Source: Pseudomonas arsenicoxydans
GTDB taxonomy: Bacteria; Pseudomonadota; Gammaproteobacteria; Pseudomonadales; Pseudomonadaceae
DNA length: 64,000 nucleotides
NCBI RefSeq assembly: GCF_006438915.1
Contig: NZ_RCZE01000001.1
Location: 654,658-718,657 of the forward strand
Direction of reading: 5' to 3'
Positions 27,204 through 36,179 of the stretch are shown here, piece by piece. The translations under genes and the position numbers were made by a program. The notes beneath the pieces are model-generated. The model saw only the letters and a list, made by a program, of their open reading frames with translations, made no database searches and had not been told where the DNA came from. How positions within the stretch are numbered: position 1 is the first letter of the stretch; every line of letters starts with the position of its first letter.

Positions 27204-28790
27204 TCATTTCACTTCCGGCGGCGTGGTGAAGGTGTGATAAGGCGCCGGTGACGGCACGCTCCACTCCAGGCCTTCGGCCCCTTCCCACGGTTTGGCCGGT
27301 GCTGGCGGGCCGCCGCGAATGGTCTTGATCACGATGAACAGGAAGAAAAGCTGCGTCGCACCGAACATGAACGCGCCAATCGACGACACCATGTTGAAGT
27401 CGGCGAATTGCAGGTTGTAGTCCGGAATCCGTCGCGGCATGCCCGCCAGCCCCACGAAGTGCATCGGGAAGAAAGTCATGTTCATGCCGACGAACGACAG
27501 CCAGAAATGCAGCTTGCCGAGGGTTTCGTCGTACATGTGTCCGGTCCATTTCGGCAGCCAGTAGTACGCCGAGGCAAAGATCCCGAAGATCGCCCCCGGC
27601 ACCAGCACATAGTGGAAGTGCGCAACCACGAAGTAGGTGTCCTGGTACTGGAAGTCCGCCGGGGCGATGGCCAGCATCAGCCCGGAGAAACCACCGATGG
27701 AGAACAGGATCACGAACGCCACCGCAAACAGCATCGGCGTCTCGAAAGTCAGCGAGCCTTGCCACATGGTGCTGGCCCAGTTGAACACCTTCACCCCGGT
27801 CGGCACCGCGATCAGCAACGTGGCGTACATGAAGAACAGCTCGCCCACCAACGGAATGCCGACCACGAACATGTGGTGCGCCCAGACGATGAACGACAGG
27901 AACGCGATGCTCGCCGTTGCATAAACCATCGAGGTGTAGCCGAACAGCGGCTTGCGCGAGAAAGTCGGGATGATCGAGCTGACGGCACCGAACGCCGGCA
28001 GGATCATGATGTACACCTCGGGGTGGCCGAAGAACCAGAACACATGCTGGAACAACACCGGGTCACCGCCACCGGCGGCACTGAAGAAGCTGGTGCCGAA
28101 GTGGATGTCCATCAGCATCATCGTCACGCACCCGGCCAGCACCGGCATCACCGCGATCAGCAGGAACGCGGTGATCAGCCAGGTCCAGACGAACAGCGGC
28201 ATTTTCATCAGCGTCATGCCGGGGGCGCGCAGGTTGAGGATGGTGGCGATCACGTTGATCGCGCCCATGATCGAACTGATGCCCATCAAGTGGATGGCGA
28301 AGATGAAGAACGTCACGCTTTCCGGGGCGTAGGTCGTTGATAGCGGGGCGTAGAAGGTCCAGCCGAAGTTCGGTCCGCCACCGGCGGTGAACAGGGTCGA
28401 GACCAGCAGGATGAATGCCGCCGGCAGCAGCCAGAAACTGAAGTTGTTCATTCGTGGCAACGCCATGTCCGGCGCGCCGATCATCAACGGGATCATCCAG
28501 TTGGCGAGGCCGACGAAGGCCGGCATTACCGCGCCGAAGACCATCACCAGGCCGTGCATGGTGGTCATCTGGTTGAAAAACGCCGGCTCGACGATTTGCA
28601 GCCCCGGCTGGAACAGCTCGGCGCGAATCACCATCGCGAACGAACCACCGAGCAGGAACATGCTGAACGCAAACCACAGGTACAGCGTGCCGATGTCTTT
28701 GTGGTTGGTGGTCAGCACCCAGCGCATCAGGCCTTTGGCGGGGCCGTGGGCGTGGTCGGCGTGACCGTGGTCATCGATAACAGCGCTCAT
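27204..28790 (-). CDS. coxA: cytochrome c oxidase subunit I
   Basis: The 528-aa catalytic subunit holds heme a and the heme a3-CuB centre. Twelve membrane spans are expected. Visible signatures are TTNHKDIGTLYLWF, TMHGLVMVFGAV (heme a His), FWFFGHPEVYIMILPAFG (CuB His and the cross-linked Tyr), YTSMVYATASIAFLSFIVWAHHMF, and VAHFHYVLVPGAIFG (heme a3 and heme a His). The EVY glutamate/His motif marks an A-type oxidase with D- and K-channel features. Confidence 0.97.
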   Translation of the reverse strand: MSAVIDDHGHADHAHGPAKGLMRWVLTTNHKDIGTLYLWFAFSMFLLGGSFAMVIRAELFQPGLQIVEPAFFNQMTTMHGLVMVFGAVMPAFVGLANWMIPLMIGAPDMALPRMNNFSFWLLPAAFILLVSTLFTAGGGPNFGWTFYAPLSTTYAPESVTFFIFAIHLMGISSIMGAINVIATILNLRAPGMTLMKMPLFVWTWLITAFLLIAVMPVLAGCVTMMLMDIHFGTSFFSAAGGGDPVLFQHVFWFFGHPEVYIMILPAFGAVSSIIPTFSRKPLFGYTSMVYATASIAFLSFIVWAHHMFVVGIPLVGELFFMYATLLIAVPTGVKVFNWASTMWQGSLTFETPMLFAVAFVILFSIGGFSGLMLAIAPADFQYQDTYFVVAHFHYVLVPGAIFGIFASAYYWLPKWTGHMYDETLGKLHFWLSFVGMNMTFFPMHFVGLAGMPRRIPDYNLQFADFNMVSSIGAFMFGATQLFFLFIVIKTIRGGPPAPAKPWEGAEGLEWSVPSPAPYHTFTTPPEVK

Positions 28791-28872
28791 GGCCTGTCTC
28801 CTGCAAACAGATGGGCTGGGCAGGCCGGGGCGCGTAGCCCCGACCGGTTCCTTACACGCGCAATAGACCGGG

Positions 28873-30000
28873 TCATTTGCTTTCCGCCTGTTTCAGCTCC
28901 AGCACTTCTTTAGGAGTGACCATGTCGCCTTTGTTGTTGCCCCAGGCGTTACGTTCGTAGGTCACGACCGCCGCGATATCGACTTCCGAGAGCTGCTTGC
29001 CGAACGCCGCCATGGCGGTGCCGGGTTTGCCGAAGTAAACGCGGTGCAGGTGATCGGCTTTCGGCCCGGTGGCAATCGGTGAACCCTTGAGCGCCGGGAA
29101 CATCGGCGGCAGGCCCTGACCTTCGGCCTGGTGACAGGCGACGCAGGTGGTGTGATAGACCTTGTCGCCGCGCTCCTTGAGCTCGTCGAGGGTCCATTCC
29201 TTGCTGGTCAGCTCCTTGAGTTGCAGGGCTTCAGCCTTGCGGTCAGCGAGCCATTTTTCGTAATCGGCCTTTTCCTTGACCTCGACCACGATTGGCATGA
29301 AGCCATGGTCCTTGCCGCACAACTCGGCGCATTGGCCACGGTAGATGCCGGGCTTGTCGATGCGGGTCCAGGCTTCGTTGACGAACCCCGGGATCGCATC
29401 GCGCTTGACCGCGAAGGCCGGCACCCACCAGGAGTGAATGACGTCGGCGGAGGTCACCAGGAAGCGCACTTTCGCGCCAATCGGCAACACCAGCGGCTTG
29501 TCGACCTCGAGCAAGTAGTGCTCGCCCTTGGTTTCCTTGTTGTGGATTTGATCCTGGGGAGTGGCCAGGTTGCTGAAGAACTCGACGTCCTGGCCCAGGT
29601 ATTTGTAGTGCCACTTCCACTGATAGCCGGTGACCTGGATGTCGATATCCGGCTCACTGGCGTCATACATCTTGATCAGGGTGGCCGTCGCGGGAACCGC
29701 CATGGCCACCAGGATCAGGAAGGGCACGATGGTCCAGAGGATTTCGACGGTAGTGCTTTCATGAAATTTTGCGGCCACCTGCCCGGTCGAGCGGCGGTGG
29801 ACCATCATCGACCAGAACATGGCGCCGAAGACGATGATGCCGATCACTACACAGATCCAGAAAATGGTCATGTGCAGGTCAAATACTGCGTGACTGATTT
29901 CAGTCGCTCCCGGCGCCATATTCACAGTCCAGGCCGCTTGCGCCTGACTGAAAATCGACCACAACAGGAGGCCCATCCAGACGTGTGGATGTCGCATCAT
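28873..30000 (-). CDS. coxB: cytochrome c oxidase subunit II with fused cytochrome c domain (caa3 type)
   Basis: The 375-aa protein has a signal sequence, two membrane helices, a CuA cupredoxin domain (ADVIHSWWVPAFAVKRDAIPG, then CAELCGKDHGFMPIVV with the CuA Cys, His and Met ligands) and a C-terminal monoheme domain with CVACH and a downstream MFPALKGSP. The fused heme c makes this a caa3-type oxidase. It is the first gene of the leftward locus, with a 372-bp regulatory gap in front. In P. aeruginosa the equivalent locus is, to my knowledge, starvation/RpoS-induced. Confidence 0.96.
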   Translation of the reverse strand: MMRHPHVWMGLLLWSIFSQAQAAWTVNMAPGATEISHAVFDLHMTIFWICVVIGIIVFGAMFWSMMVHRRSTGQVAAKFHESTTVEILWTIVPFLILVAMAVPATATLIKMYDASEPDIDIQVTGYQWKWHYKYLGQDVEFFSNLATPQDQIHNKETKGEHYLLEVDKPLVLPIGAKVRFLVTSADVIHSWWVPAFAVKRDAIPGFVNEAWTRIDKPGIYRGQCAELCGKDHGFMPIVVEVKEKADYEKWLADRKAEALQLKELTSKEWTLDELKERGDKVYHTTCVACHQAEGQGLPPMFPALKGSPIATGPKADHLHRVYFGKPGTAMAAFGKQLSEVDIAAVVTYERNAWGNNKGDMVTPKEVLELKQAESK

Positions 30001-30372
30001 TGCGGGTTCCCCTTATCGTTCTTGTTATCCCGCCGGCTTTCACCTGCGGCAAGGGAGCGGCTTTTTCAGACTACGAACTTGAATCGCCGGGCCTTGCTGC
30101 GTGTGCAGTCGGGCGTCATCAGCTAACTCCATTTCCAACCCGAGTATAGACAGCGACTGCCACCTCGCAACGTGATGGCGTAAATGATCTGAAACAGCTG
30201 GGACTTGCGTTCAAGGGCACGAATGGAGAAGGATGCAGACGAGTGGTGGCAAATCGATATAACGGAGGCGTCTCAAGGATGAAACAATTATGACAAATGC
30301 GTCTTAGCATTTTTCATAAGGCAGCTAAGTTATGTCTTCCCTATTTCATTGCCTTTGTTTCCTGGAGTTTTC
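30001..30372. other. divergent intergenic region upstream of coxB
   Basis: No gene is seen. It should contain the cox promoter (leftward) and the promoter of the gene at 30373. An inverted repeat AAATGC-N6-GCATTT lies at 30295-30312, in an AT-rich stretch upstream of 30373, and could be an operator. I could not assign convincing -35/-10 boxes. Confidence 0.45.
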
Positions 30373-31023
30373 ATGAACACCGCCGCATTGCGCGAGCAGA
30401 TCCAAAAAGCCCAAACACATGAAGCCGAGACCGGCCTGCTGACGCGTCAGCTGGAAAGCAAACTGCCTCATCTGCACCCTTCGATCCAATTGCCGGAGGC
30501 GGACGCCAACGGCGTGCTGACACGTTTCGTCGCTGCCTACATCGACGAAGTACCTGATCTGTTGGAAGCAGCCAATGAAGTGGCCAGGGAAGCCGGTATC
30601 GAGTCCCAGATCAAACCGGTGCTGAAAATTGCCGAACAGTACTTCCTTCAGCCGCCGACGATCATGGCGGGACATGTCGGACTCGACAGCCTGTTGGACG
30701 AAGCCTACCTGGCGCACCGCTTTGTCGAAGAGGTCAACGACCTGTACATCAAGCATCTGGGCCAGCCATTGATCCCCTTGGACATGACTGTCGCCAACCT
30801 GATTGCCCACCAATTGATCGGTGAGGTGTTTGCCAACCAACTGGATGAAGTGGTGCATCACGCCCTGGACGAGATGCTCGACGACCAGAGCTTTGCACTG
30901 GAGTCGGTAGAAGCCTACCGCGAGAAACTCAGCAGTCCGGACACTGGCGCCGCGTGGAAACGCTGGCCGTGCATGTCGCGCCGTTTGGGCGTAGGCCTGG
31001 AACTGGATCAGCCGGCAGCTTGA
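30373..31023 (+). CDS. hypothetical protein, divergent from the caa3 oxidase locus
   Basis: The 216-aa protein starts at the ATG at 30373 (MNTAALREQIQKAQ; GGAG nearby). It has no signal peptide or membrane segment and is acidic and helical. Segments include LPEADANGVLTRFVAAYIDEVPDLLEAANEVAREAGIE, the YFLQPPTIMAGHVGLDSLLDEAYLAHRFVEEVND region, and VANLIAHQLIGEVFANQLDEVVHHALDEML. I recognise no catalytic motif. A homologue lies between coxB and the SulP gene in P. aeruginosa as I recall. Function is unknown. Confidence 0.78.
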   Translation: MNTAALREQIQKAQTHEAETGLLTRQLESKLPHLHPSIQLPEADANGVLTRFVAAYIDEVPDLLEAANEVAREAGIESQIKPVLKIAEQYFLQPPTIMAGHVGLDSLLDEAYLAHRFVEEVNDLYIKHLGQPLIPLDMTVANLIAHQLIGEVFANQLDEVVHHALDEMLDDQSFALESVEAYREKLSSPDTGAAWKRWPCMSRRLGVGLELDQPAA

Positions 31024-31047
31024 TTTAACAGTCAACGGAAATCCCCT

Positions 31048-31135
31048 GTGGGAGCGGGCTTGCTCGCGAAAGCGGTGTGTCAGTCGACATCAATGTTGAA
31101 TGATTGACCGCATTCGCGAGCAAGCCCGCTCCCAC
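31048..31135. repeat. REP pair (REPIN) between the 30373 gene and the SulP gene
   Basis: Inverted REP copies lie at 31048-31070 and 31113-31135 with a 42-bp spacer, between convergent genes. Confidence 0.9.
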
Positions 31136-31147
31136 ATTGATTGTGTT

Positions 31148-32674
31148 TTAAGCCGTAGAACCCACTCTGGATGTAGTACGCAACCGCCCCTCCAACCTGC
31201 GCTTCAACCCCCGCGCTTCGATCAACAGCGTCGACCCCTTGGCCGCATTCGCCCGGCCCCATTCCTCCAGCAACTCCAGACACGAGTGATCGATGTAGCT
31301 CAGGTTATTGAGCGGCACATGCACCGTTGCACCGGCGGGAATGGTGCCCAGCACCTGGGTCAGCGCCGGCACCTTGAGAAAGGTCGCTGCGCCGGTCAGC
31401 CGCAACTCCATTTCTCCAACCGTCGGCAGGTCGATCAGACTGATCTTCAGCCGCGAAGCCTTCCACGCCAGTTTGGCCAGCGTCAGGCCGAAGCCTATCA
31501 ACACCCCCGTGAGCAAGTCAGTAAAGATGATCGCCAGCGCAGTCGCTGCGTAGGTGAACATCGGCATCCGGCCATATCGGCCCAGTCCGCGAAAGGCCTT
31601 GAGGTCGACCAGTTTGAAGCCGGTGTAAACCAGCACACCCGCCAGGCTTGCTACCGGGATGCTTTGCAGCAGGCTCGATAGCAACAACACGAACGCCAGC
31701 AGCCACAGACCGTGGAAGATCGCCGACAGTCGCGTGGTAGCACCGGCCTGGACGTTGGCCGAACTGCGCACGATCACGCCCGTCATCGGCAATGCGCCCA
31801 AGAGACCGCAGAGCATGTTGCCCACGCCTTGCGCCGACAATTCCCGATCGAAGTCGGATCGCTGGCCGCTGTGCATGCGGTCTACCGCAGCGGCCGACAG
31901 CAGGGTTTCGGCGCTGGCAATAAACGCCACGGCGAACGCGGCGACCAGCAACGTCGGGTCTGCCAGGTTGAGCAAGTCAGCGGGTTTCAGCCAATCGATG
32001 GCCTCGGCCAGGTTGGCGGGGACTTCCACGCGTTTGACCTGCAACGCGAGCATCAGGCTGGCGACCGTCGCCAGCCCTACGCCCAGCAGCGCACCCGGAA
32101 CGAAGCGCAACGAATGAGGCCGGAATTTTTCCCACAGCCACATCACCGCCATCGTCGACAGCCCGAGCAACCCGGCTTGCCAGCCTAGCGACGGCAGGGC
32201 TTGCATCACCGCGGCTGGAAAGGCCGCCAGGTTATCCAGCCCGGAAGGCTTGGGCACCCCGTCGAGCATGACGTGTACCTGCGAGAGCACGATCAGCACG
32301 CCAATCCCGGCGAGCATGCCGTACACCACCGCTGGCGCCGTGACCCGAAACCAGCAGCCGAGCTTCAGGCGCCCGGCCAGCAATTGCAGAAGTCCCGCCA
32401 GCAGCAGGATGGGCCCGAGCATGGCGACGCCGTGCTGGCGCACCAGTTCGAACACCAGAACCGCCAGACCCGCCGCAGGGCCGCTGACTTGCAACGGCGA
32501 GCCGGCAAGCCAGCCTACGACCAGACCGCCGATGATTCCGGTGATCAATCCCTTGGCTGGCGGCAACCCCGAAGCGATGGCGATGCCCATGCACAAGGGC
32601 AGGGCTACCAGAAATACAACCACCGAGGCCAGCAGCTCCCGTGGCAAAACAGCTCTAAGTTGCGCAGCACGCAT
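31148..32674 (-). CDS. SulP family anion transporter
   Basis: The 508-aa inner-membrane permease has 10-12 hydrophobic spans. It begins VLPRELLASVVVFLVALPLCMGIAIASGLPPAKGLITGIIGGLVVGWLAGSPLQVSGPAAGL, the SulP signature region. The last 95 or so residues form a STAS-like domain (LRLTGAATFLKVPALTQVLGTIPAGATVHV, then LSYIDHSCLELLEEW). It lies 88 bp downstream of a beta-carbonic anhydrase gene on the same strand, so bicarbonate is a plausible substrate. Sulfate cannot be excluded. Confidence 0.88.
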   Translation of the reverse strand: MRAAQLRAVLPRELLASVVVFLVALPLCMGIAIASGLPPAKGLITGIIGGLVVGWLAGSPLQVSGPAAGLAVLVFELVRQHGVAMLGPILLLAGLLQLLAGRLKLGCWFRVTAPAVVYGMLAGIGVLIVLSQVHVMLDGVPKPSGLDNLAAFPAAVMQALPSLGWQAGLLGLSTMAVMWLWEKFRPHSLRFVPGALLGVGLATVASLMLALQVKRVEVPANLAEAIDWLKPADLLNLADPTLLVAAFAVAFIASAETLLSAAAVDRMHSGQRSDFDRELSAQGVGNMLCGLLGALPMTGVIVRSSANVQAGATTRLSAIFHGLWLLAFVLLLSSLLQSIPVASLAGVLVYTGFKLVDLKAFRGLGRYGRMPMFTYAATALAIIFTDLLTGVLIGFGLTLAKLAWKASRLKISLIDLPTVGEMELRLTGAATFLKVPALTQVLGTIPAGATVHVPLNNLSYIDHSCLELLEEWGRANAAKGSTLLIEARGLKRRLEGRLRTTSRVGSTA

Positions 32675-32762
32675 ATTGAAGCTCCCGACATTTTTCAGGC
32701 ATGGCGAAGCCGGGCTGCTTGATTAGCAGCCTCGACTCAACCACACGGGGATTTAGGAGGTT

Positions 32763-33494
32763 TTAGAAACGCGCTTTGGGCGTTGCCACCGGAATCGGAT
32801 GGCTGCCATCGAGCGGCAGGAAACACCCCTGTTCCGCGTCGTACGCTTTGATTTCGCTGGTTTCGATGTCGTAGACCCAGCCATGGATGAACAGATGACC
32901 GTTCGCCATGCGTGAGGCTACCGAGGGATGGGTACGCAAGTGCTGCAATTGGGCGATGACATTTTCCTCGGTGAGGATATGCATCGTCTCGTTTTCGTCG
33001 GTGCAGTTGCAGTTGTCGTGCACCATGGTTTTCGCGACTTCCGCATGCCGTAGCCAGGCTTTGACCGTGGGCATTTTTTCCAGACTGTCGGGGTTAAGCA
33101 CCGCGCGCATCGCGCCGCAATCGGAGTGGCCGCAGATGATGATGTGCTGCACGCCCAGCGCCAGGACCGCGTACTCGATGGCCGTGGAAACGCCACCGTT
33201 CATTTGGCCGTAAGGCGGTACGACGTTGCCAACGTTGCGGGTCACGAACAGATCGCCCGGTGAACTGTGGGTTATCAGTTCGGGCACGATGCGCGAGTCG
33301 GCACAGGTAATGAACATCGCCCGTGGTTGTTGAGCCGTAGCAAGTTTTTTGAAGAGTTCTTCCTGCTGCGGAAAGATCTCATGATGAAAATGCAAAAAGC
33401 CGTCAATAATATGCTTCAACGCTGCATCGGCGGTTTCCGTCTCGGGTTGGGCGGAAGCCGACGCAGCCAACGGCTGTTTATCCTTGTCACTCAT
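32763..33494 (-). CDS. beta-class carbonic anhydrase
   Basis: The 243-aa enzyme interconverts CO2 and bicarbonate. Zinc ligands Cys64 (in CADSR, with the Asp66-Arg68 dyad), His123 and Cys126 (GHSDCGAM) are all present. The first 25 residues are a polar extension. Pairing with the SulP permease gene matches a known bicarbonate uptake and hydration arrangement. Transcription is leftward from the gap at 33495-33738. Confidence 0.93.
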   Translation of the reverse strand: MSDKDKQPLAASASAQPETETADAALKHIIDGFLHFHHEIFPQQEELFKKLATAQQPRAMFITCADSRIVPELITHSSPGDLFVTRNVGNVVPPYGQMNGGVSTAIEYAVLALGVQHIIICGHSDCGAMRAVLNPDSLEKMPTVKAWLRHAEVAKTMVHDNCNCTDENETMHILTEENVIAQLQHLRTHPSVASRMANGHLFIHGWVYDIETSEIKAYDAEQGCFLPLDGSHPIPVATPKARF

Positions 33495-33738
33495 GAATTC
33501 ATCCTCAATGGCGGAGTCAGGGAAGTGTCCCGTTTTGTCCGGTGTGAAGCCAGTGGCTGTTTAAAAAACATCCAGGTCGCAAAACCAGACCCGTCAGTCA
33601 CTCGATGAACAAGGTAGCCGCCGAAACTTAACTCAAACTGAATCAAGCGCTCTAGAACGTGTGTTCCACGTCACAAAAAACGTGACCAGCCTGAATGCGC
33701 CGTGCGTTTCCCACTGTTCAACCTTAGGCCAATTGTCC

Positions 33739-34797
33739 TCAAATCAACGACATCTGGCGACCCGGCGGACAGAAGGCTTCACAGTCCAGATCAAAACCTT
33801 CCCGGCGATTGAGCCCCAGGCGTTTGATGGTCTTGGCAAAACGTTGCGCTAGCAGGTCGGCAAATGGCCCTTCGCCGCGCATCCGGGCGCCAAACCGGCT
33901 GTCATAGAGTTCCCCGCCACGGCTCTGGCGGATCAGGCTCAACACATGGGCGGCACGCTGCGGGTAATGGGCCGCCAGCCATTCTTCGAACAGCGGTGCG
34001 ACTTCCAGTGGCAGGCGCAGCATCATGTAGGCCGCACTTTGCGCCCCGGCGGCATGCGCCTCGGTCAGCAGGCTCTCGAGTTCGCTGTCGTTGATCATCG
34101 GAATCATCGGCGAGCACAACACGCCAACCGGAATCCCCGCTTCACGCATCACACGGATCGCTCGTAACCGTGCTCTGGGTGCGGCGGCACGCGGTTCGAG
34201 GATGCGTTTGAGTTCGTCGTCGAGGGTGGTGAGGCTGATCATCACCGCCACCAACCGTTGCTCGGCGAGTTCGGCCAGCAAGTCCAGGTCACGAAGAATC
34301 AGCGAGCCTTTGGTGATGATGGTTACCGGATGACGGTAACGCAGCAGAACTTCGAGGGTTCTACGGGTGATTTTGTGCTCGCGCTCGATGGGCTGATACG
34401 GATCGGTGTTGGAGCCCAGGTTGATCGGCGCACATTGATAGCCGCGCTTGCTCAGCTGTTCTTCCAGCACATCGGCGGCGTTGGTCTTGGCGATCAACTT
34501 GGTTTCGAAATCCAGCCCCGGCGACAGGTCCCAATAGGCGTGGCTGGGCCGCGCATAGCAATAGATGCAGCCATGCTCGCAGCCGCGATAGGGATTGATC
34601 GAACGATCGAAGGGCAAATCCGGCGAATTATTACGGGTGATGATGGTTTTCGCCGTTTCGATGCGCACCTCGGTGCCTTGGGTGACCGGCGCTTCCTGAT
34701 ACCAGCCATCATCCTCGACCACCGAGCGATTCGGCGCGAAGCGGTTGTGCGGATTGGTGGCGGTGCCGCGACCGCGAGGTGGCAAAGGGGTAGCCAT
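33739..34797 (-). CDS. radical SAM protein of the PA0069 family, SOS-controlled
   Basis: The 352-aa protein starts at the ATG at 34797, with RBS AAAGGA 8 nt upstream. An in-frame TTG two codons earlier is less likely. The 4Fe-4S motif is CEHGCIYC with Cys73, Cys77 and Cys80 (CxxxCxxC). Other radical SAM elements are KTNAADVLEEQL, NLGSNTDPYQPIE, ITKGSLILRD and GVLCSPMIPMIND. It is related to the spore photoproduct lyase-like radical SAM group (Rv2578c/PA0069 type). A LexA box overlaps its promoter. I recall the P. aeruginosa homologue as a member of the LexA regulon. A DNA-damage role is therefore likely, but the substrate is unknown. Confidence 0.88.
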   Translation of the reverse strand: MATPLPPRGRGTATNPHNRFAPNRSVVEDDGWYQEAPVTQGTEVRIETAKTIITRNNSPDLPFDRSINPYRGCEHGCIYCYARPSHAYWDLSPGLDFETKLIAKTNAADVLEEQLSKRGYQCAPINLGSNTDPYQPIEREHKITRRTLEVLLRYRHPVTIITKGSLILRDLDLLAELAEQRLVAVMISLTTLDDELKRILEPRAAAPRARLRAIRVMREAGIPVGVLCSPMIPMINDSELESLLTEAHAAGAQSAAYMMLRLPLEVAPLFEEWLAAHYPQRAAHVLSLIRQSRGGELYDSRFGARMRGEGPFADLLAQRFAKTIKRLGLNRREGFDLDCEAFCPPGRQMSLI

Positions 34798-34813
34798 CGA
34801 CAAGATCCTTTAG

Positions 34814-34829
34814 CTGTATGTGCATACAG
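34814..34829. promoter_or_regulatory. LexA (SOS) box upstream of the radical SAM gene
   Basis: CTGTATGTGCATACAG matches the LexA consensus CTGTAT-N4-ATACAG at every fixed position and is a near-perfect palindrome. It lies 17 bp from the ATG at 34797, overlapping the probable promoter. Confidence 0.9.
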
Positions 34830-34991
34830 TATACGGGCTTGGCGGAATCGACCAGTGCCGTTCGGCACCTGACAACTTTCCAGTTTCGTCATTATGAGAA
34901 ACATAATGCGCGTGGCACTTTTGTCTATGTTGTCAGTATTCTTCGCTGCACACGAAGTTGTCGTGTTCTCACTATTAAAAGGATTTAATAA

Positions 34992-35294
34992 ATGTCGGGC
35001 TACAACCAACGCGGCGTGTTTTTACAACTACAGGCGCCCTCTATCGTTAGTCCAAAAGAAGTTCGGGTTTCCATGCAATTTGCGTTAAAGGAAGAGGGTT
35101 ATGATCCTGAAAACCGTGCGCCGACCTACTCTCTGCTGGATACCCGCACCCGCGAGGCCGTGTCGAATGATGGTGGCGTTACCTTTACCATGGGCAGCAC
35201 GCCTGATGTCAACGGGGACGGTGCAATCGACGCGCAAGACAAAGTTGTTTTGATTGCGTTGGCGAAAGCGTATGCAAAGATTATCAACCCTTGA
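34992..35294 (+). CDS. orphan small protein with dockerin-like calcium-binding repeat
   Basis: The 100-aa protein has an RBS (AAAGGA) ahead of the ATG at 34992 and no signal peptide. Residues 1-75 have no recognisable fold (MSGYNQRGVFLQLQAPSIVS at the start). The C-terminus reads TPDVNGDGAIDAQDKVVLIA followed by LAKAYAK. That is one dockerin/EF-hand-type loop (Asp-x-Asn-x-Asp-Gly-x-Ile-x-x-x-Asp) plus its helix. The G+C content looks lower than that of the neighbouring genes. A rho-independent terminator follows, so it is a self-contained transcription unit. I do not know its function. It could be a calcium-binding or adhesion-related protein, or a remnant of a larger one. Confidence 0.6.
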   Translation: MSGYNQRGVFLQLQAPSIVSPKEVRVSMQFALKEEGYDPENRAPTYSLLDTRTREAVSNDGGVTFTMGSTPDVNGDGAIDAQDKVVLIALAKAYAKIINP

Positions 35295-35356
35295 CTGAAA
35301 TTTGACTTCTGCAACCGATGGCTATTGAAATTCAATGGTTCAGTGATTGCTTCTAA

Positions 35357-35388
35357 AACGACACGGAACTTGTCCGTGTCGTTTTTTA
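35357..35388 (+). terminator. terminator after the dockerin-like gene
   Basis: AACGACACGGA pairs perfectly with TCCGTGTCGTT around a 5-nt loop, followed by a T run. Confidence 0.9.
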
Positions 35389-35523
35389 TTAGTGACATGT
35401 ATAGGCAATAAGAAAAAACCGGGGGCCGCCGCTCAATTCACGATTCTTTGACGGATGGCTCACAGGCCTTTGACTGCTCACAGCAGAAGCTATGCAGTAC
35501 TTATTCAACAGGGTTGTCCGAGC

Positions 35524-36171
35524 ATGTCCCGACTGCGCCTCTTGCCTGCGACGTTTCTGCTGTCAATGGCTGCACTTTTCAACCTGACCCTGGCCCATGC
35601 GGATGACAGCGCTTCACCCCGCCCTGCTGAGTGGGCTCAATCGGTCGAGGTGCAATACAACCTCTTTCAAATGTCCTCGACGCTCTACCGCAGCGCATTG
35701 CCTGACCGCGGAGCCCTTCCACTGCTGGAAAAGCTGAAGGTAGGAACCGTCATCAACTTCCTGCCCGAATCGGATAAAAACTGGCTGTCGACACCAGGCA
35801 TCACCCAGGTCCAGTTGCCCTACCGAACCAATCACGTGGATGACGCGGATGTACTCGCGGCCCTTCGTGCCATTCAGACAGCCGAGTCCCATGGCCCGGT
35901 GCTGATGCATTGCAAGCACGGTTCAGATCGTACGGGGTTGATGGCGGCCATGTATCGGGTCGTGATCCAGGGCTGGAGCAAGGAAGACGCCCTGAATGAA
36001 ATGACTCAGGGCGGCTTTGGTGACAGTACCCATTTCAAGGATGGCGTGCGTTACATGATGCAGGCTGACGTCGACAAGCTTCGCACCGCGTTGGCCAATG
36101 GTGATTGCAGCACCAGCCCGTTTGCCACTTGTTCGATGAAGAGCTGGTTCAAATCGGCCCATATTGAGTAA
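35524..36171 (+). CDS. periplasmic dual-specificity/tyrosine phosphatase (TpbA-like)
   Basis: The 215-aa precursor starts at the ATG at 35524. A longer frame from 35455 would bury the signal peptide (MSRLRLLPATFLLSMAALFN to AHA, about residue 26). The cysteine-phosphatase P-loop HCKHGSDRTG gives Cys130 and Arg136. A general-acid Asp is available at 105 or 106 in RTNHVDDADV. Size, export signal and the spacing of Asp, Cys and Arg fit P. aeruginosa TpbA, which dephosphorylates the periplasmic part of the diguanylate cyclase TpbB/YfiN and lowers c-di-GMP. No yfiN-like gene lies nearby, so the partner is unknown. Cys pairs near the C-terminus (GDCSTSPFATC) may form a disulfide. Confidence 0.78.
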   Translation: MSRLRLLPATFLLSMAALFNLTLAHADDSASPRPAEWAQSVEVQYNLFQMSSTLYRSALPDRGALPLLEKLKVGTVINFLPESDKNWLSTPGITQVQLPYRTNHVDDADVLAALRAIQTAESHGPVLMHCKHGSDRTGLMAAMYRVVIQGWSKEDALNEMTQGGFGDSTHFKDGVRYMMQADVDKLRTALANGDCSTSPFATCSMKSWFKSAHIE

Positions 36172-36179
36172 CCGTGTGT

